Assembly (NCBI GenBank): GCA_021292105.1
Contig: CM037863.1
Coordinates: forward strand, 9,240,085 to 9,304,084
Length of the DNA stretch: 64,000 bases
Direction of reading: 5' to 3'
Origin: Anadara kagoshimensis
Lineage: Eukaryota > Mollusca > Bivalvia > Arcoida > Arcidae
Shown: positions 1 to 12,413 of the stretch, in pieces
Layout of the letters: each line of letters begins with the position of its first letter
How positions within the stretch are numbered: the stretch's first letter is position 1
Made by a program: the position numbers and the translations under genes
Notes under the pieces: model-generated
Database searches by the model: none
Told to the model about the DNA's origin: nothing
Seen by the model: only the letters and a program-made list of their open reading frames with translations

Positions 1-1557
1 CACACAGAATACACATAATTATGTATCGGCACCCCTTTATTATCCTGAAAATTGAAAATGTCACCATTTTTATGATATAACTATAATGCTTACCGTGTAT
101 CCCAAATGACCACTGGTCGTTGACCATCTATAAAAAATTACAGACTGTGGTAATTTTATTGTTCAATGTGGGTGTTGGTTCTGTATTTTTTTATGTTCTC
201 TGTTGTTGTATTTCTAAACGGCTAATAATGTATATGGTTTAATGTAGCGAATCCATTATGTATTTATTTTATGTGTTTGTTCTAAATGTTTCTTCACATT
301 TGTTGATGTGCTTATGTTTTTGGTCTTGTGTCTATGTACTTGTTTTATGTTCTCTGTTGTTGTATTTCTAAGAGGACAGTAATTTGTATAGTTTTAAATG
401 TAGTTATTGACATACCGTAATCCATTGTGTATTCATTTTGTGTGTTTGTTAAAATGTTTCTTTACATTTTCGATGCGCTTATGTTGTTGTTGTTGTTATT
501 ATTGTTGTTGTTTCAGTCATGTTCCTATTATTTTGTGTCTCCTCCTTAGTTGTGGTGGTTTTACAGATACTATTTCTTAAATTGCATAGTTATGTTGCCT
601 CCGTTTTCAGCCGTCTTCCAATTTTGAAATTTGCAATAAACATTTCTGGTAAAATTTGGCTTCCCTTGCATATACCACACAAACTTGGAAATAAAATGTT
701 TATGAAATAATTTTAGATAAAAGCAAACATTTTATTGACTTAATGAACAGCTTGTTTATCTGTAATGTGGTAAAAAGGCGTTAGTTAAGAAACATTAAAA
801 TAGTAGAAGTCCGCCCCACACACGTACCCACGCGTGGTCGCCACACAGAATACACATCATTATGTTCCGGTAACCCTTCATTATCCAGAAAATTAAAAAT
901 AACATCAATTTTATGATATAACTATAATACTTACCGTGTATCCCAAATGACCACTGGTCGTTGACCATCTATGGAAAATTACAGACCATGGTAATTTTAT
1001 TTCTTTTTGTGGGCGTTGGCTGTGTATACGCTAGTATTTGTTTTGTGTACTCAGTGCTTGTATTTCTAAGAGGACAGCAATTATTATAGTTTTAAATGTA
1101 GTTAATGACATACCGTAATCTATTGTGTATTTATTTAATTTGTTTGTAAAAATGTTTCTTCACATTTTATGACGCGCTTAAATGTTGTTGGCATTCCCGA
1201 CTGATATATCTGCTGTAATTTTTGACTGCATGCAGTCCTGTTCCTATTATTTTGGTCTTCCTTGTTGGTGTTAGTTTTGCTGATGTACATGTAATTTCTG
1301 ACATGTTTAAGTTTGCGTAGTCTGTTTCCAGGCCCACGTTTTTGACGTTGACGTGCGTGATTAACGTTGCTGTTGTTTTTTGTTTGTTTTAGTCGCTATG
1401 ATTGACAAGTGTTGTCAGGTTCTTATAATGAATTTACCAAAAGTCTGATTCACTCAGTTGAACAAGATAAAAAGTAAAAAATCATTAATTGTTAATGATG
1501 GTCATTTAGATATCTTAAGGAATTAAAAATATGAATAATGCTTACTATTTTATGTAT

Positions 1558-1612
<55 letters not shown>

Positions 1613-2100
1613 TCTATGGTCACTAGTTATATTAATTGCAAGAAATGTAAACGTTGCGATGTGGAACATAATATTGTTTATGACCTCTTGAAATTGTAGA
1701 TCCACACGCCACACATGCAGGTATCAGCGCGTGGCCACCACACGCAGAACACACATGGTGCCGTGCCCCTTAATTGTCAACGTAACATTGATTTTATGAT
1801 CTAATTATATACACGTAGCAGTTACTGTGTATACCTTTCTAGTTCAATAAAAGCAAAATTTTGTATTGTAAATAAGTACATATTGTATGTATTTGATGTG
1901 GTGAAATCAATGTTTTAATGGCCGATTAAAATTTTAGAAGCGCGTGGTCACCATATTGAAATACACATTGCCCCTTTAATTATTAACTTTTAACAAAAGT
2001 GAAAATAATATCAATTATGTGAAATAATCATAGTGTTGGGACAAAACTGACCACTGAAAATTTGGCCATCCACAACTTAAATTACAGACTTTGACCTACG
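1..2100. repeat. Decayed tandem duplication, about 840-bp unit
   Basis: The block starting CACACAGAATACACATAATT at 1 recurs at 842 (about 90% similar over 160 bases, including ACCGTGTATCCCAAATGACC). More weakly related blocks occur near 1737 and 1950. A smaller internal duplication (ATGTTCTCTGTTGTTGTATT) occurs at about 193 and 347. No coding potential is seen. Confidence 0.6.
1553..1613. repeat. TTTA microsatellite
   Basis: About 15 uninterrupted ATTT units. Confidence 0.95.
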
Positions 2101-2541
2101 TTGGTGTTGTCGGTTACTAAATAACTTGTTTGTGTTTAAAATACGTTTAAGTGGTCATTTTTTGGTTTTATTAGGGTATTGTAATAAGTTAACTTTCACT
2201 TTTCCGTTTATAAATTGACGGACATGCAACTTTTTTCAAGTTTCAGAGATCAAATATTTTACATGGAATTTGATTGATGGGGATAACAAAAAGCGGACGT
2301 CTTGTCATTATTTGGAATGTCATTGTTTGATTTGTCTTAATCGTCGGCTTACGGGTCAAAGTGCTCGATCCCGCTAGTCAGTTGGAAAGACCCAGGATTG
2401 AGGAAGTTTGTAAGCTTGCGGGCCGATTGACGGTAGTCAGTTTACACCGGGCAATTATTTTTCCTCTACCATCCCAGAACTGTTTCCAATAAAAGTGAAT
2501 CTCTTGACCATTCAGGATGTAAACCACAACTACCACGGATT

Positions 2542-2543
<2 letters not shown>

Positions 2544-2587
<44 letters not shown>
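2544..2587. repeat. CT microsatellite
   Basis: About 22 CT units. Confidence 0.95.
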
Positions 2588-2590
<3 letters not shown>

Positions 2591-3090
2591 TAAAACGTTA
2601 TTTCAAGTCTAATTCACCCAAACGGTTTAATTTCACCAATCCTAAAAGTAGCACATTCAGATATGTATTGTAATTTAACGCTCCTGGTACTTGTCAGGTA
2701 CCTGTGACGCTCAATTAATACTGGGGCGATAATCCATGGTATTAACTGAAATTATCTGACCGGTAGGGCGATATAATTAAAATTTATTATTGCCTTGGAA
2801 ATAACGTCTCTTATCGTCAAATTTAATGCGATTGTTAAATTTATATGCATGCTAGTAGCCAATCTAATTTCACGGCGATTCAAAACAAAATTACTTCTAT
2901 TTACGGATCAACAGGTAAATTGTGTGATAAGAGTTAAAACTTCTATAAATTATTTTTGTTATTTTCTCCTGTTTTAAAATTAAATTATTAACTAGAGTTA
3001 AAGGGTTTAAATATTGTGGGTGTTGTTGTGGTTTTACTTTACTCCTCGACAAATCTTTCGTTATATCGAAGCGATCAGGTTCCGGGTATA

Positions 3091-3356
3091 CAGGGGCGGA
3101 TACAGGATTTTTTGAAAGGGGGGGAGGTTGAGATCTATACAGGATTTTTTAAAGGGAGGGGCGAGAATTATATCAATGCTAGATGCGAGCGCCGAAGGCG
3201 CGAGCTTTCAGAGGCGATGGGTCTAGGGCAGAGCCCCGATGGGGCCAAGAAAATAATTTTAATCAGTCAATATCTCACTCTCTCTCTCTCTCTCTTTGTA
3301 TTTTTCAAAGGGGGGGGGGTTGCAACCCCGCAACCCCTCCCCTAAATCCGCCACTG
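3091..3356. mobile_element. CAGGGGCGGAT non-autonomous element, copy 1
   Basis: Termini CAGGGGCGGATACAGG and (reversed) CAGTGGCGGATTTAGG form imperfect inverted repeats. The same 6-base sequence GGTATA sits on both sides (3085-3090 and 3357-3362), a target-site duplication. Inside are a GC-rich palindromic stretch (GAGCGCCGAAGGCGCGAGC), a CT run and long G and C runs next to the ends. There is no transposase. Open frames here are chance. Superfamily unknown. Confidence 0.7.
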
Positions 3357-3620
3357 GGTATATATAGTTGAGAAAACCGAGCTATCTAAAAGTTGCCGAA
3401 GCTCAGTCGAGATACAGAAAGCGATCGAGTGATTGAAAAGCTGTAAAGATACAGACAACAGCTCAAGCTCCGAAACAGCGCCCACCTCCTAGCTCCGTAT
3501 GTCGCGAGGTAAAGAGCTACAAATGTTGGCCGCTGTTTGGAGCTTGACAACAGCTACCAACAGCTGCGAGAAGCTGACATAACTACGTGAAATCCGTATT
3601 ATGGACAGATTCTTACATAC

Positions 3621-3838
3621 AGACCTGTCGAAAGTTTAACACTAAGCAGCTAACGAATGAGTGCCGAATCAACAGCTTATCTCGGCCCTTCCTTAGGTAT
3701 ATCTCTACAGCTTTTCGATAGCGATTATCTATTTATAGTTCTCTTTTGGTCATTAGTGATTAATATCTCGGACACTCGACAATCGAGCTTCGTTAACTCC
3801 ATGTTAAACTTTCGACAGGCATGTACTGTAGTCAGTGA
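3621..3838. mobile_element. Inverted-repeat element with CCTGTCGAAAGTTTAAC ends
   Basis: TACAGACCTGTCGAAAGTTT at the left is inverted at the right (GTTAAACTTTCGACAGGCAT then GTACTGTA). Related ends occur at 22811, 25741, 27530, 32935 and 33461, and the same end is amplified as a satellite at 32.3-32.9 kb. No coding region. Confidence 0.6.
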
Positions 3839-3852
3839 GTGTAGATATGTAC

Positions 3853-4114
3853 CAGGGGCGGATCCAGGATTTTTTGAAAGGGAAGGTTGAGAATTATCCA
3901 GGCCATGATTTTTTTAAAGGGGGGTGAAAATAATATCAATGCTAGGTGCGAGCGCCGAAGGCGCGAGCTTCCAGAGACGAGGAGTCTAGGGCAGAGCCCC
4001 AATGGGGCCAAGAAAATAATAAGTCAATAGCTTTCTCTCTCTCTTTTTTAAATTTTTCAAAGGGGGGGGGGTTTGCAACCCCCGCAACCCCCCCCCCCCT
4101 TAAATCCGCCACTG
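3853..4114. mobile_element. CAGGGGCGGAT non-autonomous element, copy 2
   Basis: Same architecture as the copy at 3091: CAGGGGCGGATCCAGG at one end, CCGCCACTG at the other, and the same internal GAGCGCCGAAGGCGCGAGC and CAGAGCCCC blocks. Flanked by TGTAC (3848-3852 and 4115-4119). It lies directly against a TGTCAT-type palindromic element. Confidence 0.7.
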
Positions 4115-4119
4115 TGTAC

Positions 4120-4228
4120 CACATTTGCTAATTTTGATTTTTTTTATAAAATAATACATTCAAAAGTAAATTGTCATGTGCTACGTTTGAATGTATTATT
4201 TCATAAAATTCAAAATGAGCACATGACA
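4120..4228. mobile_element. TGTCAT palindromic element (compound form)
   Basis: Two nested inverted repeats. The inner hairpin (4172-4228) has TGTCATGTGCT facing AGCACATGACA. The outer left arm is degenerate (CACATTTGCTAATTTTGA). GTAC is found at 4116-4119 and 4229-4232, a 4-base target duplication. Confidence 0.65.
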
Positions 4229-4232
4229 GTAC

Positions 4233-5150
4233 TTGCTGTGTAGGATCTCCAAAAGTGGATTTCGAAGCTAGGCGGTATATATATGCAACCATTCGCGACC
4301 ACTCTTCCTCTAAGAGTGCCAGATACCAATTGGTATATATTATTCACAATCTGTTTACAGCTCAAAGCAAAAGGTCTTATTCCAATGCCAAAACAGTGCA
4401 GTGTATGGCATACTCGTCAAATCATGTGGTACATCAGATAATCCCATTGGTATGACATTAGAAATATTTTCTAGCCTAAAAATATATCATCACCGGAAAT
4501 GCTAATTTTAAATTCTTGAAAAAATCATTTTTAAAAATTAAACCTGACAAGAGTGTGATTGTGTGAAAGAATTGTCGAATCTTTGGCACCGTCTATATTT
4601 GTCTAAATGTTTCATTCAGTTCCCATTATCTGTTTGCTTAATGTTGGTTAGAAAATTTTGCACCATTTTGTCTCGAAAATTCCTTTTCACGACACCATTT
4701 TGACGCTTAGGAAAAGATAAAAATATGTTTTAAAAACCAATTCTTTGATATACTGATAATGGTTAATAAAGATAAAAGTGTTAAAAAGATTTTTGATATC
4801 TTACTGAGGTTTTGGCTATCTTTTGAAAATTTTTGATATCTTTTGAACATTTGGCTATCTTGTGAATCAAATTAAACTTCGTAAAATAACTAAGAAAAAC
4901 ACAATTTGATTATATTATCCTAATGAACTTGTTAAAATCCGAATTACTGCGATATTAACGCGATAGATATGCAAATGCACATTTATTAAATTATGGTTGA
5001 CAATTTTTCGATGCCGTGCCTTTTACAGACGATAAACTTGTTATATATAAATAATGGCAGGTCGGTTTTTAAGATAAACTTTTTCTCAGTAACAATAAGC
5101 TTTAGCCTTTTGAACTTGAGATAACCCTGAGAGTAAATGAACGCTTGTAG
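4233..5150. other. Non-coding AT-rich stretch
   Basis: No gene, RNA or clear repeat seen apart from short GATATCTT-type local repetition near 4790-4860. Confidence 0.5.
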
Positions 5151-5151
5151 T

Positions 5152-5412
5152 AACATATCGCTAAATTACGACGTGGTTATTGTCTGATAGAACACAGATG
5201 GTATGTTTAGATGGTAGTGGTAGCAGCCGATATAAACAACTTGCCGGGTAGTTTTCCCACCAAAAATAATCGTCCACGAAGAAAACTTGCCATATTGTCG
5301 GTCATATCGCTAAATTACGACGTTGTTATTGTATTACAGAACGCAGATGGGATGTTTAGGTGGCAGTGGTAGCAGCCGACATAAACAACTTGCTGGGTAG
5401 TTTTCCCACCCA
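5152..5412. repeat. Tandem duplication, 151-bp unit
   Basis: ATATCGCTAAATTACGACG at about 5155 and again at about 5306, with the following 110 bases (through AACTTGC and GGGTAGTTTTCCCACC) about 90% alike. A third, weaker partial copy follows (CATATTGTCGGTCACATTCT near 5490). Confidence 0.7.
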
Positions 5413-5974
5413 ATAAATCCGTCGGCCACATTCTAGAAACCTTTATCTTAAAAATTCCGGATTATTCAATTCCCACCAAAAAGCTATTAACATATTGTCG
5501 GTCACATTCTAAAACCCGTATCCCCAAAATTCCAGATGAATTTTTTTTAAATTCAGCCCCACCATAAAACAAATGTAGTATCTGTCACAAATTTAACAAA
5601 ATTATATCGTATATGTAGTAACGAACCACAAATGTAATAAATTTGAAAATCACAAATGTAGTAAACGTTGGTAATCGGGATTGCGCATAGATTTTGATTT
5701 CCGACAATGATCTCATTGTCACATCGCCACATAGCGGTGTTACCGCATTTAGAAACATGTTCCATCACGTCAATTCGTGGAATTTCAACGCATAAAGAGG
5801 ATGCTTTTATGCGGCAAAAAAGCTAACTTCCGCCGTATAAAGAAAACATTTAAAGCACGATAACATAATATCCTTCACTATCATCACCAACACCTCGATT
5901 ACCATCAGCACTAAAAACACTACCACCATCACCATGCTTAAAATAAACAAGCTGAAATCATGATCAACTATATG

Positions 5975-6060
5975 CCTTGTAACAACTCCTAATGAAGTCC
6001 GACGCCTAATGAAGTCCGGACTTCATTAGGCGTCGGACTTCATTAGGAGGTGTTACAAGG
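5975..6060. mobile_element. 86-bp near-perfect palindrome, MITE-like
   Basis: Two 43-base arms meet without a loop at TCC|GGA (6017/6018) and differ at one position. Outer ends are CCTTGTAACA and TGTTACAAGG. Within each arm CTAATGAAGTCCG occurs twice. Related shorter sequences lie at 23786-23860 and 33729-33793. Confidence 0.75.
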
Positions 6061-6061
6061 C

Positions 6062-8768
6062 CTAGTGAAATAATCTTGTTCTGAGTCAGTATACTCAAAA
6101 GTCCGCATATACCGATATGACTTGGTTCTAGAGACTCCAATATCACAGTATTTATGGGCAGACTAGAGGACGGAAAAGCGAACGTCGAAATTATGCCAAA
6201 ATCAGAAATTAATGACCATTAACATTACAGTCACAATTGCCACCCCTGTCGGCACCGTCGTCGTCTTTGACGATAACATCGTCGTCGCCCTCTCATCATC
6301 CCCGTCCTCGCCCCCCCCCTCCCTCCTAACAATCTTTATTACCATTAAGATATAAGCTCTTTTTTAGATTCATACTCAGTCGTTAAAATTATTCCTCCTT
6401 ATGCGTAAAAAAAAAACACCCTTGCGCCGCATATAAGCAGCATTAACGTGGCCAACCAATTTATGCGTTGAAATTTTCCGTGTCGGGCGCGTTTATGCGG
6501 CAACACCTCTATGTGGCGTTACAGGTCTCAAGAAATTCTTGTGTAAAATATCGGTTCTTTGAATTTTCTGTAATGAACAGTCACAGTCCCCATCAGTATT
6601 TAAAGCTTGTCATTGGAGAAAACATCTAATTGATCACAGAAAGCAAAATGCTTGTACATGTACTTGACACCATTTTTTTCCTGGATTGGTATCTTAAGAC
6701 TGACTAAACAGGTATGGTTGTTCGACCAAATTATCGGAATTCTAAACAGTTACAAGTCTGAATTTGACTAAATTATGACATCGTATGACTGACCGCACGT
6801 ACATGTTCATGTGTGTTCTGTCATTTGGCAGATGATTTTTTTGTTTATGATAAACCGCATTTGGTTTTACTCGCATTATCCAATGAATTAATTGTTTACC
6901 AGACTCGCCCAAAAAATGCAAAAATTCATCTATGCAACTTATATCTAGAAATAAACAAATTGCACCTATTACCGATAATATACAGTCTTAACGCTATTTA
7001 AGGAAATAATTTGCACTTTAAATTTTGCGAAATGTACTTTTATAAATTATAATACATATTTTCAGATAAGGAAACGACGGTCTCAGCTTTAAGTTCAAAT
7101 TACGCATTACGTCAATTTTACCTTAAAAATTTCAATTATTCGGTAGCGGTTCCGAGCTGGTACTATCATCGTCCGCACCGTCACCGACTCCTTTGATTTA
7201 GATTAGAATATCTTTTTATTGTTTTTTCTAATCTTAAAAAGTTACCGTTCTTGTGTAATAAGATAAAATGGCGTCCCTGCTCAGAATTTGGTCGCCTTAG
7301 ATAGGTGTAACTTTAATTATTGTATATATTTCCCACTGTTGACTGGATCCATATGGTAACGTCGAAAGATGAAAAAGAAATTTTAAAAATACATACAAAA
7401 ATGAAATATCTAGGTCGTTGCTGATAAGTCATGAGGGTTTGAACGTTTTGATTAAAATCTTTGATTTGGTATCCGTTGATAAATTAACGTATAGCTCACC
7501 ATGCCTTTTATGTTCCGACACTGGCCGTCATCATGGTACCAAAGCAACGTCACATCAACTAATGACGTTCTAGTGTCAGTGACGTCATTAAATCACACAT
7601 TTTTTTTTCTTTTTGTGTGTAATTCAAGCTTGCCGGGCCTTTGTCGGAACATTGTGGGCGTGGTCGGCGATCCGTCAATTACGTCACTGTATTACGTAAT
7701 CAACACCCCAGTGCGACGCGTTTTACAAAATGTTTACGTCGAGAATTCCCGGAATAACGTTTACGGGGATACGTGGACTAAGATGATTCCATATCCAAAG
7801 GAAATAATAATTTCGCACAAATGTTAGGGACATCACTTGATACAGAACCGAACCCTACCGAGCAATTATTTATGACGTCATTTCACACCTATTGTTCTTG
7901 TAGCCGAGAACTGTAAATTCACGCTGGACACGTGACAAAATTTACGGTCCCTATACCAAGTACCTTGCAAAAGTCTGACCCGTGTTATCAAATTGAATAC
8001 ATCATGCATAACAAATCAAAAAGAAACAACGATAGAAGGTAAACATATTGAAACTAGTTAAAGGAAGGAGCGTAGAACATTTGTTTAAAAAACGGTATCC
8101 AGTAGCATACTGATGTATTATACAAAGTACTCTAACATAGAAAAACTGCAAGGTTTATTATCATATTGCAACAAAAGAGCATTAGAAAATATTTCAGTAC
8201 TTTTTGAAAATAATGTATAAAACTTTAAATAAACATGGATAAGCTTAATATTACATAGAAAACCTAATATGCAATTTTTTGTGTATGTTGTATTATCGCC
8301 CATATGTGGATCAGTAAATAAAGAATAACTATTTGAATTGAATTGTAGAGCCCTAGCACCCATTTTATTTTACAACCATTGTCCCGCTCAAACTATTCAG
8401 ATTCCAAACATGCAAGATTTAAATTTGTGAATGAGGTTTGACTGGACAACCCTTGACTACAAAAGCAAGTTACAACACGACCCATCTCTCAGATGAATGG
8501 AATTGGTTATTAGATATCGATGATTCTTACGGATTGTCATTTTACGGTGCAGTACGGTTACTATAACTTAGCAATACTCATTCGATTATCACCCTCTCCA
8601 GTATATATGCAAGATTTAAATTAAGGTCTGAGATTTGAATTTGACAGCGCAAATTACAACACATTCCGTCCATAGGAAGTAGATTTGGTCATTTGATTTT
8701 GGCAGATTTATAAGATTGTAAATTTCTATATTTCTCATTATTACAGATTTACAAATAATATAGAAAAC
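6062..8768. other. Non-coding stretch without genes
   Basis: Mixed-composition DNA without exon-like frames. The 108-codon frame at 7501-7827 lacks any recognisable motif. A run of CRE-like ACGTCA sites lies at 7549-7880. Confidence 0.5.
7549..7880. promoter_or_regulatory. Cluster of CRE-like sites
   Basis: Full palindromic TGACGTCA at 7580-7587 and 7873-7880, with half-sites ACGTCAC near 7548, TGACGTT near 7563 and TTACGTCAC near 7679. CREB/ATF binding is known for such sites; activity here is speculative. Confidence 0.3.
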
Positions 8769-8770
8769 AT

Positions 8771-9020
8771 ACAGTCAAACCTGTCTATAAAGGCCACCCA
8801 AAGGAACTATTTAAAGTGGTCTTTAAGGACAGGTGACCTTTATATACAGGTTCAAATAATATGAATAAAGAACAATCAGGATACAATTCTACTGGCCTTT
8901 ATAAGCAGATGGACCTTATATAGAGGTGGTCTTTAAGGCAGGTTGGACTGTACAGTCTTCTGGGTTTTATAAGCAGGTGGACCTTATATAGAGGTAGCCT
9001 TTAAGGCAGGTTTTAGTGTA
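8771..9020. mobile_element. TATAAAGG inverted-repeat element, copy 1 with partial duplication
   Basis: Starts ACAGTCAAACCTGTCTATAAA and ends (reversed) ACAGTCCAACCTGCCTTAAA at about 8952. A second copy of the right end (GGACCTTATATAGAGGT then CTTTAAGGCAGGTT) follows to about 9018. Other copies: 25061, 27752, 35683, 52096. Confidence 0.7.
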
Positions 9021-9021
9021 T

Positions 9022-9985
9022 TTACAATACATTTACAGTACAGTGCAGTACGTGGTATACTACATTGGATTATCGTCCTCTCCAGTATAATTAACGCCCT
9101 CTAGATTTTCTTACAGTATTTACAACTCTTCCAACATGTTTAAATGCTCGTTCCATGTCACATTTATTATCTTGTATCATTATTGTAAAGGGGGTCTTTA
9201 GAGGGGACATTACAAATCAGTACATAATTTTGAATTTGTTATTTGCTAAAACCCCAACATCGTACTAGTAAGAGTACATGATGTAATGTTTCTTTCTTCC
9301 TTTCTTTTGTTTCTTTCTTTCCTTTCTTTCTTTCTTTCTCCCAATCAGAAGTCCATTATAGTAGCTATGGACTATTGGTCCATTATATTTATTTATGTAT
9401 TTTATTTATTTCATGATTTATTCATTTATTTACATGTATTTATTTATTTTTGTTGCTTGTTTTTTCCATGAAACCATAGCGTCTTAAATTGAGTAAAGTT
9501 TTTAAGCACCACAGTAAGGAAAAGATAAATCCATCACCCGATCATCATCCCAGGGTCAGAGGCGCAGAACATTTGAGCGAAAATTAAAAAAACCCCTAGT
9601 GGACATCTGAGCGACGACTTAAAAATGAGCAGGGGACATGAAAAAAATGGCGCTCAAATGTCTACCATATATATTTTGAATTTCGCTCAAATGCGTTAAC
9701 TGAATTCTGTATCTCAAATGTCCATTACTTTGTTTCTCAAACGTTCTTTTATTTTCGCTTTTTTTGCCCTATGATTTTGCTTGTTCAAATGTCTTACGCC
9801 GGGGTCAGAAACAATTATAATATTTTGGCACATGACATGCCTGTGATGCAAATTTAGCCCATGTCAGTAAAAACGAAAGAAAGAACACAAGAAAAGAAAT
9901 TTAAATAAAAAAATTAAAAATGAAACCAATTCAGCTGAGAGTAGGTCTAGAAGAAAGTCACCAAATAAACGAAATTAACATGCCA
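9022..9985. other. Non-coding stretch
   Basis: Contains TTTC-rich and TTTA-rich runs (9285-9450) and a stretch with scattered CTCAAATG words (9570-9790). No gene seen. Confidence 0.5.
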
Positions 9986-10190
9986 GGCTCCGGTTTTACA
10001 ACTATTTTCCTTAACTTAAATCTGCAAAAATTTCAATTTTTTATAATTTTGTTTATCTTCAAAATATTCAGATATTTAAGGTGTCATTTTTAAGATTTAT
10101 TCTAGCTTTAAAGATATGCATGTAGTTTTGTCAAAAATTCCAAAAATGATTACCAAATCTTAGTTAAGGAATGATTGTGAAACCAGGGGC
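9986..10190. mobile_element. CCCCGGTTTCAC inverted-repeat element, copy 1
   Basis: Begins GGCTCCGGTTTTACAAC and ends TTAAGGAATGATTGTGAAAC followed by CAGGGGC. A second copy lies at 59113-59370; both share CAAAATTT-TATAATTTTGTT interiors. No open frame. Confidence 0.65.
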
Positions 10191-10672
10191 TGAGAGTACA
10201 CATTATAAGAAAAACGATACCATAAATGGAATATGGTTGTTTTTTCAACCCACACATTTTCCCCTCATCTCTAAATTCATCAGATTACTTATATCTAAAA
10301 TTATTCAATTGATACAATTTACTCCAAACCTTTATTATCCCCCACAATTTAGATCAGTCCTAACATGTATGTATGTAAATTAATGGGTGACTTCAAAAGC
10401 TCAAAGCATCTTAATGTCTCTATAATTACTGGTTTATCAAATGGCGATTAATCTTCCACAGAGAGTACAAAATACTATATAGATAAATAAGTGTCATTTG
10501 TGGTTAAAGCATTTCGGCAACTTAGTGATTGTAAATCCGCTTTCTTGGGGACCAGGAAAGGTGCCGGAGTTTTGTAGAATAGGATAATGATCATATTTTA
10601 CTCGGTACAAAAAAGGCACCGAAGTATTGCAGAATAAAATGAATATAATATACCCGATTACAAATGAAATGA

Positions 10673-10855
10673 TGACGAAGGCAACTCTAACGACGACAAC
10701 AACGGCGATAGCAACAGCGACGGCGACGATGATAACAAAACCAACGACGAAAATAACAAAAAAAAAAAAAAAAAAGCGACGACAAAAACAACCACAACTG
10801 TGACGAAAACAACAATCAACGGTCAAAGCAGCAATAGCAACAACAACAAGTATAT
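10673..10855. repeat. Cryptic trinucleotide repeat (ACG/ACA/GCA)
   Basis: Imperfect runs of ACG, ACA, AAC and GCA with an interior poly-A tract. The 129-codon minus-strand frame over it (poly-Val/Phe/Ile) is a by-product. Confidence 0.6.
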
Positions 10856-11497
10856 TGTTTAAATTTGTCTTTATGATATCCACACTCTATCGAAGTAAAT
10901 GTTATGTACCCGATGCAAATAGCATTACCATTTAACCCAAACATCCCCAATTTTATTCAAGCGGTAAATTATTCTAATTTGCATAACGGTGTAGGAGTAA
11001 TGAACAATAGTCTCTAGGGATCAATCATTTTAATGGTCACTTTAGGTTGACCTTAGCATCCAAGAGTGAAAGGTCAGCAGCTTCTTCCACCTACGTACAG
11101 ATGACCAATACTGACCAGTGATCAGAACAGCGCACCTGGTAAAATGAGACACGGTCGGACATCTAAATTACAATTCTAATGTCATTGATGGATTTTCTGC
11201 CATCTTGAACTCTTTTTAAGTTCCACTAGGTCACCCACGCTATTTCATGTAACGGTATAATTATTACAATTTAAAATATTTTAAATCATCATTAACCATT
11301 TAACCTTACTTTTAATCGCGACCTCGCATGTTGCTTTAGGTCATGTAGATGAAGAAGTCTTTTTGTTTTACTTACAACACTCCGTCGGTAAAGTGATGGA
11401 TAGTCCGAAATGATATATAAATACGAGCTAAAACAAAATCGTAAAGTTTTGAGCAAAAACAGTTTATTTTGGTAAAATCAAGAAGACTTTTCTATGG
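10856..11497. other. Non-coding stretch
   Basis: No gene, RNA or repeat recognised. Confidence 0.5.
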
Positions 11498-11654
11498 AAG
11501 CTTGTTCGTGCCACTTTGTAATCTGATTTTTTCTCAAACCGTAGGTACGATTTTTTAATCCGTACGTACGATATTGCAATTCGTAGGAACGGTTTTAAAA
11601 ATGGTACCTATGATTTGAGAAAAAATCAGATTACAAAGTGGCACGAACAAGCTT
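11498..11654. mobile_element. 157-bp palindromic MITE
   Basis: The outer 41 bases of each arm (AAGCTTGTTCGTGCCACTTT and onward) are exact inverted copies. Similarity continues inward less perfectly (CCGTAGGTACGAT against CATAGGTACCAT). No target duplication recognised. Confidence 0.75.
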
Positions 11655-12022
11655 TCGTAATATTCATCTTGAACCTCTATATGTGAACTTTTAGTAGTTG
11701 TTTTTTACTGCCTTGGTCTAAATTTGCGCCCCGGATATGTCAAATGAAAATGCAAAGATGACATCCCTAAGCGATAGAAACTTCGCTCCGTCCCCCTTTT
11801 TCCTCGCTTTATTTTCCCCCTTTTCGCTTCTTTGTGTCTTCTACGCTCCCTTGTCATTGTATTTCCGTCCATGAAGCGAAGGAGCGAAAATTTTAAATAG
11901 AAATTATTTAAGATAAAATGTGTAAAGTTTCGATATTTTATGGAACAATATCTCTAATATCTCATGACACACGAATTTTCTGAAATGGTATATTTGTGCC
12001 TTGTGCCTTATTTTATTACGAG

Positions 12023-12154
12023 TGCCATATACCATTTTTTGAATTTAATCAAAACATACATTCAAAAAATGGTATATGACAATATATATTATATTGTCAT
12101 ATACCATTTTTTTAATGTTTTATGATTAAATTAAAAAAAAAACGGTATATGACA
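12023..12154. mobile_element. TGTCAT palindromic element (compound form)
   Basis: Two back-to-back inverted pairs: TGCCATATACCATTTTTTGA / AAAAATGGTATATGACA, then TGTCATATACCATTTTT / ACGGTATATGACA. Flanked by CGAG on both sides (12019-12022 and 12155-12158). Confidence 0.75.
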
Positions 12155-12413
12155 CGAGTACTAAGAGGATTACAGATATTGATAATAGAGATGGACAGTT
12201 AAGCAGGCTGCAACTCATTTCGTGTTTTTAAAAATCATTACAATACTGATATTAAATGAAACAAAAATCATAAATGCGATCTAACAAAGTCGTATCTAGA
12301 AAGGTACTTGCGTTATAGCCCCCAAAATTAAATTTATAACATACTGTTATTGGACAAACCTTTTTAATATATATAAGTTTAGTTATTGTTCTGTTTCTTT
12401 CTTTGTAAGAGTT

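Noticed and set aside
3016-4131. Short frames of 60-109 codons
   Set aside because: They fall on the CAGGGGCGGAT elements and repeat between the two copies; non-coding transposon sequence.
7501-7827. 108-codon frame as a gene
   Set aside because: No family features, no splice context, and unusual composition without codon bias; probably chance.
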